In this document: positions 8,595 to 18,847 of the stretch, piece after piece
Numbering within the stretch: the stretch's first letter is position 1
How the letters are laid out: each line of letters opens with the position of its first letter
Assembly (NCBI GenBank): GCA_905221605.1
Contig: CAJNDS010001433.1
Location: 1 to 18,997 of the forward strand
DNA: 18,997 nucleotides
Reading direction: 5' to 3'
Source: Symbiodinium natans
Lineage: Eukaryota > Sar > Dinophyceae > Suessiales > Symbiodiniaceae
Notes under the pieces: model-generated
The model's database searches: none
Told to the model about the DNA's origin: nothing
Seen by the model: the letters and a program-made list of their open reading frames with translations, nothing else
Position numbers and translations under genes: made by a program

Positions 8595-8805
8595 CTCAGG
8601 CGTGGCTGGTGGGGGAGCTTCGCTCCTTTCCCACCAGCCGAGCCGCCCAAAGCAAGTGGCTGCATGGGCATCGCACATACAATATGCCTATACAGCAGTT
8701 CAACTGTCTTACCAGAGAGCGTGCCGTGCCACCGCTAGGCAGTGGAGCGGTGTCAGTACTGACAATATATTATATATATACCCCAAAACCTGCCCGAAAT
8801 CACGG
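8595..8805. repeat. Post-telomeric 211-bp block, start of U2
   Basis: Matches 3078-3288 almost exactly; one difference is CCCCAAAACC where the U1 copy has CCCCAACACC. The hairpin is at 8604-8639, the second stem at 8730-8736 with 8746-8752, and the palindrome with the AT tract at 8752-8780. Confidence 0.85.
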
Positions 8806-8947
8806 TTAAACTATAAAGATTTCTATAGTTTTGCGTCTAAACTATAAACGTTTATAGTTTAGGCTCTATAGTTTTGGCTCTAAACTATAGACGTTTATAG
8901 TTTAGCGTCTATAGTTTAGGGCTTTATAGTTTAGGCTTTATAGTTTA
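8806..8947. repeat. Transition of TATAGTTTAG words, U2
   Basis: Equivalent of 3289-3430, with the same irregular spacing and the same orientation changes. Nothing else is seen in it. Confidence 0.8.
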
Positions 8948-9714
8948 GCGGCTAAACTATAAACGTCTATAGTTTAGGAGTCAGGCTTTATAGTTTAGCG
9001 CCGAAACTATAGACGTTTATAGTTTAGGCTCTAGAGTTTGGGGCTCTATAGTTTAGGGCAAAATCCAGAAATTGGAGGCAGCATTTCCGGCATCGATTTC
9101 TGTACTAAAAAATCGCATTTTGAAGCTCGGTCCAGGCCAATCCTGGGGGACCCCCCACGGATGGTCCTAAACTATAAACGCTTCTATAGTTTAGGAGCCA
9201 ACCTTTATAGTTTAGCGGCTAAACTATAAACGTTTATAGTTTAGGGGTCAAGCTTTATAGTTTAGCGCCGAAACTATAAACGTTTATAGTTTAGGCTCTA
9301 GAGTTGGGGGCTCTATAGTTTAGGGCAAAATCCAGAAATTGGAGGCAGCATTTCCGGCATCGATTTCTGTACTAAAAAATCGCATTTTGAAGCTCGGTCC
9401 AAGCCAATCCTGGGGGACCCCCCACGGATGGTCCTAAACTATAAACGCTTCTATAGTTTAGGAGCCAACCTTTATAGTTTAGCGGCTAAACCATAAACGT
9501 TTATAGTTTGGGGGTCAAGCTTTATAGTTTAGCGCCGAAACTATAAACGTTTATAGTTTAGGCTCTAGAGTTTGGGGCTCTATAGTTTAGGGCAAAATCC
9601 AGAAATTGGAGGCAGCATTTCCGGCATCGATTTCTGTACTAAAAAATCGCATTTTGAAGCTCGGTCCAGGCCAATCCTGGGAGACCCCCCACGGATGGTC
9701 CTAAACTATAAACG
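8948..9714. repeat. 267-bp composite repeats, first block of U2 (three cores)
   Basis: Cores at 9056-9160, 9323-9427 and 9590-9694, with an exact 267-bp period. After the third core the sequence passes after about 20 bp straight into the 50-bp satellite. Confidence 0.92.
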
Positions 9715-10096
9715 TCTATAATGTGGGAGCCAACCTTTATAGTTTAGCGCCTAAACTATAAACGTCTATAGTTTAGGAGCCCCTCTTTATAGTTTAGCGC
9801 CTAAACTATAAACGTCTATAGTTTAGGAGCCACTCTTTATAGTTTAGCGCCTAAACTATAAACGTCTATAGTTTAGGAGCCAACCTTTATAGTTTAGCGC
9901 CTAAACTATAAACGTCTATAGTTTAGGAGCCACTCTTTATAGTTTAGCGCCTCAACTATAAACGTCTATAGTTTAGGAGCCACTCTTTATAGTTTAGCGC
10001 CTAAACTATAAACGTCTATACTTTAGGAGCCCCTCTTTATAGTTTAGCGCCTAAACTATAAACGTCTATAATTTAGGAGCCAACCTTTATAGTTTA
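9715..10096. repeat. 50-bp satellite, first block of U2
   Basis: About 7.6 copies in register, mostly of the ACGTCTATAG type and more uniform than the U1 array. It separates two blocks of 267-bp repeats, an order seen only in U2. Confidence 0.93.
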
Positions 10097-10615
10097 GCGG
10101 CTAAACTATAAACGTCTATAGTTTAGGAGTCAGGCTTTATAGTTTAGCGCCGAAACTATAGACGTTTATAGTTTAGACTCTGTAGTTTGGGGCAAAAATC
10201 AGAAGAAATTGGAGGCAGCATTTCGGGCATCGATTTCTGTACTAAAAATCGCACTTTTAAGCTGGGTCCAGGCCAATCCTGGGGGACCCCCCACGGATGT
10301 TCCTAAACTATAAACGTTTAGAGTTTAGGAGCCAACCTTTATAGTTTAGCGGCTAAACTATAAACGTTTATAGTTTAGGGGTCAAGCTTTATAGTTTAGC
10401 GCCGAAACTATGAACGTTTATAGTTTAGGCTCTAGAGTTTGGGGCTCTATAGTTTAGGGCGAAATCCAGAAATTGGAGGCAGCATTTCCCGCATCGATTT
10501 GTGTACTAAAAAATCGCATTTTGAAGCTCGGTCCAGGCCAATCCTGGGGGACCCCCCACGGATGGTCCTAAACTATAAACGCTTCTATAGTTTAGGAGCC
10601 AACCTTTATAGTTTA
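10097..10615. repeat. 267-bp composite repeats, second block of U2 (one diverged core)
   Basis: Two cores. The first, 10189-10296, is the most diverged in the window: AAAAATCAGAAGAAATTGG for AAAATCCAGAAATTGG, TTTCGGGC for TTTCCGGC, one A fewer in the A-run, and GCACTTTTAAGCTGGG for GCATTTTGAAGCTCGG. The second, 10457-10561, is standard but reads GGGCGAAATCC and GTGTACTA. The diverged core may be an older copy that escaped homogenisation. Confidence 0.9.
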
Positions 10616-11059
10616 GCGCCTAAACTATAAACGTCTATAGTTTAGGAGCCACTCTTTATAATTTAGTGCCTAAACTATAAACGTCTATAGTTTAGGAGCC
10701 CCTCTTTATAGTTTAGCGCCTAAACTATAAACGTTTACAGTTTCGGAGCCCCTCTTTATAGTTTAGCGCCTAAACTATAAACGTTTACAGTTTAGGAGCC
10801 CCCCTTTATAGTTTAGCGCCTAAACTATAAACGTTTACAGTTTAGGAGCCCCTCTTTATAGTTTAGCGCCTAAACTATAAACGTTTACAGTTTCGGAGCC
10901 CCTCTTTATAGTTTAGCGCCTAAACTATAAACGTCTATAGTTTTGGAGCCACTCTTTATAGTTTAGCGCCTAGACTATAAGCGTTTACAGTTTAGGAGCC
11001 CCTCTTTATAGTTTAGCGCCTAAACTATAAACGTTTACAGTTTAGGAGCCCCCCTTTAT
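10616..11059. repeat. 50-bp satellite, second block of U2
   Basis: About nine copies, rich in the ACGTTTACAG type. It stops abruptly at about 11059 inside a unit, after CCCCCCTTTAT, and continues as TGTAAACGGTACC of the 92-bp satellite. Compared with U1 this removes about 807 bp (about 5805-6611), including the diverged CTAGTAAGGTCC copy and the first ~92-bp units. No clear shared sequence is seen at the break. Confidence 0.93.
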
Positions 11060-11826
11060 TGTAAACGGTACCCCCACGCGGATTTTCGGACTTTGGCTAA
11101 ACTATAAACGTCTTTAGTTTAGGGGCCACTTTCTATAGTTTGGCACCTAAACTGCAAGCGGTGCCCCCACGCGGATTTTCGGACTTTGGCTAAGCTATAA
11201 ACACCTATAGTTTTAGGGGTCACTTTCTATAGTTTGGCACCTGAACTGTAAATTGTAACCTCACGTGGATTTTCGGACTTTTGCGAACCTATAAACGTCT
11301 ATAGTTTAGGGGCACTTTCAAACTGTAAGCAGTACCCCCGCGCGGATTTTCGGACTTTGGTTAAACTATAAACGTTTATAGTTTAGGGGCGACTTTCTAT
11401 TGTTCGGCACTTACACTATAAATGGTACCCCCGCGCGGATTTTCGACTGTGGCTACACTATAAACGTTGAAAGTTTGGGGCACTTTCTATAGTTTGGCAC
11501 CTAAACTGTAAACGTTACCCCTACACGGGTTTTCGGACTTTGGCTAAACTATAAACGTCTATAGTTCAGGGGCCTCTTTCTATAGTTCGGCACCTAAACT
11601 ATATATGGTACCCCCACGCGGATTTTCGGACTTTGGCTAAACTATAAACGTCGAAAGTTTGGGGCCACTTTCTACAGTTTGGCACCTAAACTGCAAACGC
11701 TACCCCCACGCGGATTTTCGGACTTTGGTTAAACTATAAGCGTCTATAATTTAGGGGCCACTTTCTATAGTTTGGCACTTGAACTGTAAACGGTACCCCA
11801 CGCGGATTTTCGGACTTTGGCTAAGC
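11060..11826. repeat. ~92-bp GGTACC satellite array, U2 (shortened left side)
   Basis: About eight copies. It starts at the deletion junction and matches U0 from about 842 onward, keeping the stretch that U1 has lost. One marker is CTTTGGTTAAAC near 11720 where the other units have CTTTGTTTAAAC. Confidence 0.9.
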
Positions 11827-11842
11827 CATGCTAAGTCATAAA

Positions 11843-12017
11843 CAAGGTGGAGGCAACGCGCAAGGAAGGTGGAAGCAAGTGGAAACAAGGTGGAAGCAAG
11901 GTGGCAGCAAGATGGAAGCAAGGTTGAAGAACGGTAGAAGCAAGGTGGAAGCAAGGTGGAAGCAAAGTGCAAGCAACGTGGAAGCGAGCTGGAAGCAAGG
12001 TGGAAGCAGGGTGGAAT
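11843..12017. repeat. 11-bp purine-rich minisatellite, U2
   Basis: Sixteen copies, the same length as U0 and U1, with a lead-in at 11827-11842. Confidence 0.95.
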
Positions 12018-12870
12018 CACTAGCTACGGTCAGCCGCCGCCGATGTTTTTCCCCCCGGGCGCAAAACCTCCAATCAATGAACGGTTTTCCCCCGGGACGC
12101 AAAACCTCCGGTCTTTCCATGCTCGCAAAACCTCCAATCGACACAGAAATGCTTCGCGGATCTACAGGAGGCGTAAAGCCTCCAATCAATTCAAAGATGG
12201 TTTTCCCTCGGGCGCAAAACCTCCAATCAATGCAACGGTCTTTCCCCCGGGCGCAAAACCTCCGGTGGGCCCAAATGGCTTCGCGATTCATATGTTGATA
12301 GAGCACGAGAACGGTGCTCAAAAGCTACATCCAACCAGTGATGTCTTTCCCCCGACAGCACCTCGGATCTGTATCCTGATATAGCACAAGTACCGGGCTT
12401 AATACCTGCCTTTGGTGTCGTGCCAGGACGGTGCTTAAACGCTGCCTTTCCCCCGCCGATGTTTTTCTCCCGGGCGCAAAACCTCCAATCAACGCAACGG
12501 TCTTTCCCCCGGGCATGAAACCTCCCTGCTGGCAAAACCTCCGGTCGACCCAAAAAAAAAAGCATCGCGGATTTACATGCTGATAGAGCACAAGTACGGT
12601 GCTCAAGAGCTACGTCTAACAAGCGACGTCCTCCTCTGACAGCAGAACCTCCAATCAACTCGCGGTCGACCCACCTGTGGATTGATATAGTACAAGTGCC
12701 GGGCTCGAAAGCTACGGTCAACCACCGATGTCTTCCCCCGGGCAGAAACCTCCGTTCGACCCAAACATGCTCTTCGGTTTTCTTTGTGATCTGAGCACCA
12801 TGCTTAAAGCTACGGTCAACCATCGGTCTCTTTCCCCCGGGCGCAAAACCTCCGGTTGACCCCCCTGCAA
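12018..12870. repeat. CCCGGG-module repeat block, U2
   Basis: The same modules as 1800-2651. It shares the AAGCATCGCGG variant with U0 but CTTCGCGGATC (near 12154) with U3. A run of ten A at about 12551-12560 differs in length from the other units. The 230-codon minus-strand frame here is longer than in U0 only because of single-base length changes, which argues against a gene. Confidence 0.85.
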
Positions 12871-13202
12871 GACTAGCAGGCTGCAAGAGGACTAAGATCG
12901 CGGTGGAACAAACAAGCAACTTTGACTAGGGTGTAATACACCCCGACAAGAACGCATACAAGAAGGTGAGTGAGAAAAAAACAAGAGAGTTTCCTAAACA
13001 TGAGTTTAGGAAACTAAACCCTAAAAGGCGGAGCTGGCTAAGGGTGGGAGCCGCACTTGACGGCGCGGGAGGGAAACGCGTGAAATGATGTGGCCGAAGC
13101 AAGGCCCCATTCTCGGTGGCCTTGAGCGTGCTCCGGAACCGAAACAAATTTCAAGTTTGTTCGCCCGTCCGGCCATGTCATATCCTTCTCCAGCTTCGGC
13201 GC
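12871..13202. repeat. Pre-telomeric conserved block, U2
   Basis: 332 bp with the U0-type variants ATCGCGG and AAGGTGAGTGAG. The inverted repeat is at 12929-12943, the hairpin at 12989-13014 and the telobox at 13016-13024, all intact. Confidence 0.85.
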
Positions 13203-13653
13203 AAACCCTAAACCCTAAACCCTAAACCCTAAACCCTAAACCCTAAACCCTAAACCCTAAACCCTAAACCCTAAACCCTAAACCCTAAACCCTAAACCCT
13301 AAACCCTAAACCCTAAACCCTAAACCCTAAACCCTAAACCCTAAACCCTAAACCCTAAACCCTAAACCCTAAACCCTAAACCCTAAACCCTAAACCCTAA
13401 ACCCTAAACCCTAAACCCTAAACCCTAAACCCTAAACCCTAAACCCTAAACCCTAAACCCTAAACCCTAAACCCTAAACCCTAAACCCTAAACCCTAAAC
13501 CCTAAACCCTAAACCCTAAACCCTAAACCCTAAACCCTAAACCCTAAACCCTAAACCCTAAACCCTAAACCCTAAACCCTAAACCCTAAACCCTAAACCC
13601 TAAACCCTAAACCCTAAACCCTAAACCCTAAACCCTAAACCCTAAACCCTAAA
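13203..13653 (+). repeat. Long perfect interstitial telomere array, closes U2
   Basis: Sixty-four CCCTAAA repeats plus AAA (451 bp), with no substitution seen by eye and the same junctions as the other arrays. The perfection contrasts with the heavily diverged satellites around it and points to recent expansion or homogenisation, or to a consensus effect in the assembly. Confidence 0.98.
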
Positions 13654-13864
13654 CTCAGGCGTGGCTGGTGGGGGAGCTTCGCTCCTTTCCCACCAGCCGA
13701 GCCGCCCAAAGCAAGTGGCTGCATGGGCATCGCACATACAATATGCCTATACAGCAGTTCAACTGTCTTACCAGAGAGCGTGCCGTGCCACCGCTAGGCA
13801 GTGGAGCGGTGTCAGTACTGACAATATATTATATATATACCCCAAAACCTGCCCGAAATCACGG
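13654..13864. repeat. Post-telomeric 211-bp block, start of U3
   Basis: Appears to match the U2 copy throughout. The long hairpin is at 13663-13698, and the palindrome plus AT tract at 13811-13839. Confidence 0.85.
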
Positions 13865-14006
13865 TTAAACTATAAAGATTTCTATAGTTTTGCGTCTAAA
13901 CTATAAACGTTTATAGTTTAGGCTCTATAGTTTTGGCTCTAAACTATAGACGTTTATAGTTTAGCGTCTATAGTTTAGGGCTTTATAGTTTAGGCTTTAT
14001 AGTTTA
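13865..14006. repeat. Transition of TATAGTTTAG words, U3
   Basis: Equivalent of 3289-3430. Nothing else is seen in it. Confidence 0.8.
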
Positions 14007-14857
14007 GCGGCTAAACTATAAACGTCTATAGTTTAGGAGTCAGGCTTTATAGTTTAGCGCCGAAACTAAAGACGTTTATAGTTTAGGCTCTAGAGTTTGG
14101 GGCTCTATAGTTTAGGGCAAAATCCAGAAATTGGAGGCAGCATTTCCGGCATCGATTTCTGTACTAAAAAATCGCATTTTGAAGCTCGGTCCAGGCCAAT
14201 CCTGGGGGACCCCCCACGGATGGTCCTAAACTATAAACGCTTCTATAGTTTAGGAGCCAGCCTTTATAGTTTAGCGGCTAAACTATAAACGTCTATAGTT
14301 TAGGGGTCAGGCTTTATAGTTTAGCGCCGAAACTATAAACGTTTATAGTTTAGGCTCTAGAGTTTGGGGCTCTATAGTTTAGGGCAAAATCCAGAAATTG
14401 GAGGCAGCATTTCCGGCATCGATTTCTATACTAAAAAATCGCATTTTGAAGCTCGGTCCAGGCCAATCCTGGGGGACCCCCCACGGATGGTCCTAAACTA
14501 TAAACGTTTCTATAATTTGGGAGCCAACCTTTATAGTTTAGCGGCTAAACTATAAACGTCTATAGTTTAGGAGTCAGGCTTTATAGTTTAGCGCCGAAAC
14601 TATAGAAGTTTATAGTTTAGGCTCTAGAGTTTGGGGCTCTATAGTTTAGGGCAAAATCCAGAAATTGGAGGCAGCATTTCCGGCATCGATTTCTGTACTA
14701 AAAAATCGCATTTTGAAGCTCGGTCCAGGCCAATCCTGGGGGACCCCCCACGGCTGGTTCTAAACTATAAACGTTTCTATGGTTTGGGAGCCAACCTTTA
14801 TAGTTTAGCGGCTAAACTATAAACGTTTATAGTCTAGGGGTCAGGCTTTATAGTTTA
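14007..14857. repeat. 267-bp composite repeat array, U3 (three cores)
   Basis: Cores at 14115-14219, 14382-14486 and 14649-14753, with an exact 267-bp period. The last copy ends in the same GGCTGGTTC variant as the last copies of U1, so its right end probably descends from the same edge copy and the number of internal copies then changed. Confidence 0.93.
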
Positions 14858-16299
14858 GCGCCGAAACTATAAACGTCTATAGTGTAAGAGCCCCTCTTTA
14901 TAGTTTAGCGCCTAAACTAGAAACGTCTATAGTTTCGGAGCCATTCTTTATAGTTTAGCGCCTAAACTATAAACGTTTACAGTTTCGGAGCCTTCTTTAT
15001 AGTTTAGCGCCTAAACTATAAACGTCTATAGTTTAGGAGCCACTCTTTATAGTTTAGCGCCTAAACTATAAACGTCTATAGTTTAGGAGCCCCTCTTTAT
15101 AGTTTAGCGCCTAAACTATAAACGTCTATAATTTAGGAGCCCCTCTTTATAGTTTAGCGCCTAAACTATAAACGTCTATAATTTAGGAGCCCCTCTTTAT
15201 AGTTTAGCGCCTAAACTATAAGCGTCGAGCCCCTCTTTATAGTTTAGCGCCTAAACTATAAACGTTTACAGTTTAGGAGCCCCTCTTTATAGTTTAGCGC
15301 CTAAACGATAAACGTCTATAGTTTCGGAGCCATTCTTTATAGTTTAGCGCCTAAACTATAAACGTTTACAGCTTAGGAGCCCCTCTTTATAGCTTAGCGC
15401 CTAAACTATAAACGTTTACAGTTTAGGAGCCACTCTTTATAGTTTAGCGCCTAAACGATAAACGTCTATAGTTTCGGAGCCACTCTTTATAGTTTAGCGC
15501 CTAAACTATAAACGTCTATAGTTTAGGAGCCACTCTTTATAGTTTAGCGGCTAAACTATAAACGTCTATAGTTTAGGAGCCCCTCTTTATAGTTTAGCGC
15601 CGAAACTATAAACGTCTATAGTTTAAGAGCCCCTCTTTATAGTTTAGCGCCTAAACTATAAACGTCTATAGTTTCGGAGCCATTCTTTACAGTTTAGCGC
15701 CTAAACTATAAACGTTTACAGTTTAGGAGCCCCTCTTTATAGTTTAGCGCCTAAACTATAAACGTCTATAGTTTAGGAGCCACTCTTTATAGTTTAGCGC
15801 CTAAACTATAAACGTCTTTAATTTAGGAGCCCCTCTCTATAGTTTAGCGCCTAAACGATAAACGTCTATAATTTAGGAGCCCCTCTTTATAGTTTAGCGC
15901 CTAAACTATAAACGTCTATAGTTTCGGAGCCACTCTTTATAGTTTAGGGCCTAGACAATAAGCGTTTACAGTTTAGGAGCCCCTCTTTATAGTTTAGCGC
16001 CTAAACTATAAACGTTTACAGTTTAGGAGCCCCCCTTTATAGTTTAGCCCCTAAACTATAGACGTCTATAGTTTAAGAGCCACTCTTTATAGTTTAGCGC
16101 CTAAACTAGTAAGGTCCATAGGTCAGGAGCCAACCTGTATAGTTCAGCGCCTCAACTATAAACGTCTATAGTTTAGGAGCCAAGCTTGATAGTTTAGCGC
16201 CTAAACTATAAACGTCTATAGTTTAGGAGCCGCTCTTATAGTTTAACGCCAACACTACAAACGTCTACAGTTTATAGGGGTCGCTTTCTATAGTTTGGC
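14858..16299. repeat. 50-bp palindromic satellite array, U3
   Basis: About 29 copies, the longest such array here. Near 15220 one unit has lost about half its length (AAGCGTC runs directly into GAGCCCC). Several copies share AAACGATAAACG (about 15306, 15456, 15855), a variant not seen in U1, showing local spread within the array. The right end carries the diverged CTAGTAAGGTCC copy (about 16108). Confidence 0.95.
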
Positions 16300-17406
16300 A
16301 TAAACGGTACCCCCGCGGGCCTAAACTGTGAACGGTACCCCCACGCGGATTTTCGGACATTGGCTAAACTATAAACGTCGAACATTTGGGGCCACTTTCT
16401 ACAGTTTGTGCAAAACGGTACCCCCTACGCGGATTTGCGGACTTTGGCTACACTGTAAGCGTCTATAGCTTAGGGGCCACTGTCTATAGTTTGGCACCTG
16501 ATCTGTAAACGGTGCCCTCACGCGGATTTTCGGATGTTGGCCTAGACTGTAAACGGTACCCCCACGCGCATTTTCGGCCTTTGGCTGAACTATAAACGTC
16601 GACAGTTTTTGGGGCCACCTTCTACAGTTTGGCGCCTAAACTGTAAACGGTACCCCCACGCGGATTTTCGGACTTTGGCTAAACTATAAACGTCTTTAGT
16701 TTAGGGGCCACTTTCTATAGTTTGGCACCTAAACTGCAAGCGGTGCCCCCACGCGGATTTTCGGACTTTGGCTAAGCTATAAACACCTATAGTTTTAGGG
16801 GTCACTTTCTATAGTTTGGCACCTGAACTGTAAATTGTAACCTCACGTGGATTTTCGGACTTTTGCGAACCTATAAACGTCTATAGTTTAGGGGCACTTT
16901 CAAACTGTAAGCGGTACCCCCGCGCGGATTTTCGGACTTTGGCTAAACTATAAACGTTTATAGCTTAGGGGCGACTTTCTATTGTTCGGCACTTAACTAT
17001 AAATGGTACCCCCGCGCGGATTCGACTGTGGCTACACTATAAACGTTGAAAGTTTGGGGCCACTTTCTATAGTTTGCCACCTAAACTGTAAACGTTACCC
17101 CCACACGGGTTTTCGGACTTTGGCTAAACTATAAACGTCTATAGTTCAGGGGCCACTTTCTATAGTTCGGCACCTAAACTATATATGGTACCCCCACGCG
17201 GTTTTTCGGACTTTGGCTAAACTATAAACGTTGAAAGTTTGGGGCCACTTTCTACAGTTTGGCACCTAAACTGCAAACGCTACCCCCACGCGGATTTTCG
17301 GACTTTGTTTAAACTATAAGCGTCTATAATTTAGGGGCCACTTTCTATAGTTTGGCACTTGAACTGTAAACGGTACCCCACGCGGATTTCCGGACTTTGG
17401 CTAAGC
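16300..17406. repeat. ~92-bp GGTACC satellite array, U3
   Basis: About 12 copies. Relative to U1 it has lost about 206 bp near 16408 (CTACAGTTT runs directly into GTGCAAAACGG; equivalent to about 6172-6377). It keeps the segment deleted in U1. Each complete unit therefore has its own private deletion in this array. Confidence 0.9.
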
Positions 17407-17422
17407 CATGCTAAGTCATAAA

Positions 17423-17608
17423 CAAGGTGGAGGCAACGTGCAAGGAAGGTGGAAGCAAGCGGAAACAAGGTGGAAGGAAGGTGGAAGCAAGGTGGCAGCA
17501 AGATGGAAGCAAGGTTGAAGAACGGTAGAAGCAAGGTGGAAGCAAGGTGGAAGCAAAGTGCAAGCAACGTGGAAGCGAGCTGGAAGCAAGGTGGAAGCAG
17601 GGTGGAAT
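17423..17608. repeat. 11-bp purine-rich minisatellite, U3 (one extra copy)
   Basis: Seventeen copies: one extra GAAGGTGGAAG near 17475 relative to the other units. The extra 11 bp shifts all reading frames through the array, so the long open frames of the other units are rearranged here. Confidence 0.95.
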
Positions 17609-18516
17609 CACTAGCTACGGTCAGCCGCCGCCGATGTTTTTCCCCCCGGGCGCAAAACCTCCAATCAATGAACGGTTTTCCCCCGGGACGCAAAACCTCC
17701 GGTCTTTCCATGCTCGCAAAACCTCCAATCGACACAGAAATGCTTCGCGGATCTACAGGAGGCGTAAAGCCTCCAATCAATTCAAAGATGGTTTTCCCTC
17801 GGGCGCAAAACCTCCAATCAATGCAACGGTCTTTCCCCCGGGCGCAAAACCTCCGGTGGGCCCAAATGGCTTCGCGATTCATATGTTGATAGAGCACGAG
17901 AACGGTGCTCAAAAGCTACATCCAACCAGTGATGTCTTTCCCCCGACAGCACCTCGGATCTGTATCCTGATATAGCACAAGTACCGGGCTTAATACCTGC
18001 CTTTGGTGTCGTGCCAGGACGGTGCTTAAACGCTGCCTTTCCCCCGCCGATGTTTTTCTCCCGGGCGCAAAACCTTCAATCAACGCAACGGTCTTTCCCC
18101 CAGGCATGAACCTCCCTGCTGGCACAATCAACGCAACGGTCTTTCTCCCGGGCATAAAACCTCCCTGCTGGCAAAACCTCCGGTCGACCCAAAAAAATGC
18201 TTCGCGGATGGACACGCTGATAGAGCACAAGTACGGTGCTCAAGAGCTACGTCTAACAAGCGACGTCCTCCTCCCGACAGCAGAACCTCCAATCAACTCG
18301 CGGTCGACCCACCTGTGGATTGACATAACACAAGTACCGGGCTCGAAAGCTACGGTCAACCACCGACGTCTTCCCCCGGGCAGAAACCTCCGTTCGACCC
18401 AAACATGCTCTTCGGTTTTCTTTGTGATCTGAGCACCAGTACGGTGCTTAACAGCTACGGTCAACCATCGGTCTCTTTCCCCCGGGTGCAAAACCTCCGG
18501 TTGACCCCCCCTGCAA
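17609..18516. repeat. CCCGGG-module repeat block, U3
   Basis: The same modules as 1800-2651, with a 48/49-bp tandem duplication at 18077-18173. It retains a third GAGCAC hairpin (18431-18436 with GTGCTT at 18444-18449, loop CAGTACG) that is collapsed to GAGCACCATGCTT in U0, U1 and U2. U3 therefore keeps the fuller, probably ancestral form at this spot. Confidence 0.85.
18077..18173. repeat. 48/49-bp tandem duplication, U3 only
   Basis: CAATCAACGCAACGG through CTGCTGGCA is present twice in a row (18077-18124 and 18125-18173). The copies differ slightly (CCCAGGCATGAA versus CCCGGGCATAAA). The other three units have it once. Confidence 0.85.
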
Positions 18517-18847
18517 GACTAGCAGGCTGCAAGAGGACTAAGATCGTGGTGGAACAAACAAGCAACTTTGACTAGGTGTAATACACCTCGACAAGAACGC
18601 ATACAAGAAGGGCGGTGAGAAAAAAACAAGAGAGTTTCCTAAACATGAGTTTAGAAAACTAAACCCTAAAAGGCGGAGCTGGCTAAGGGTGGGAGCCGCA
18701 CTTGACGGCGCGGGAGGGAAACGCGTGAAATGATGTGGCCGAAGCAAGGCCCCATTCTCGGTGGCCCTGAGCGTGCTCCGGAACCGAAACAAATTTCAAG
18801 TTTGTTCGCCCGTCCGGCCATGTCATATCCTTCTCCAGCTTCGGCGC
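18517..18847. repeat. Pre-telomeric conserved block, U3
   Basis: 331 bp with the U1-type variants ATCGTGG and AAGGGCGGTGAG. The hairpin (18634-18659) has one mismatch. The inverted repeat (18574-18588) has changed on both arms but stays paired. A one-base loss at about 18574 shifts the minus-strand frame, so it no longer stops where the other units stop. Confidence 0.85.

Noticed and set aside
12227-12919. 230-codon minus-strand frame, the longest in the window
   Set aside because: It lies wholly in degenerate CCCGGG modules, is cut to 197 or rearranged frames in other units by small length changes, and shows no recognisable domain.
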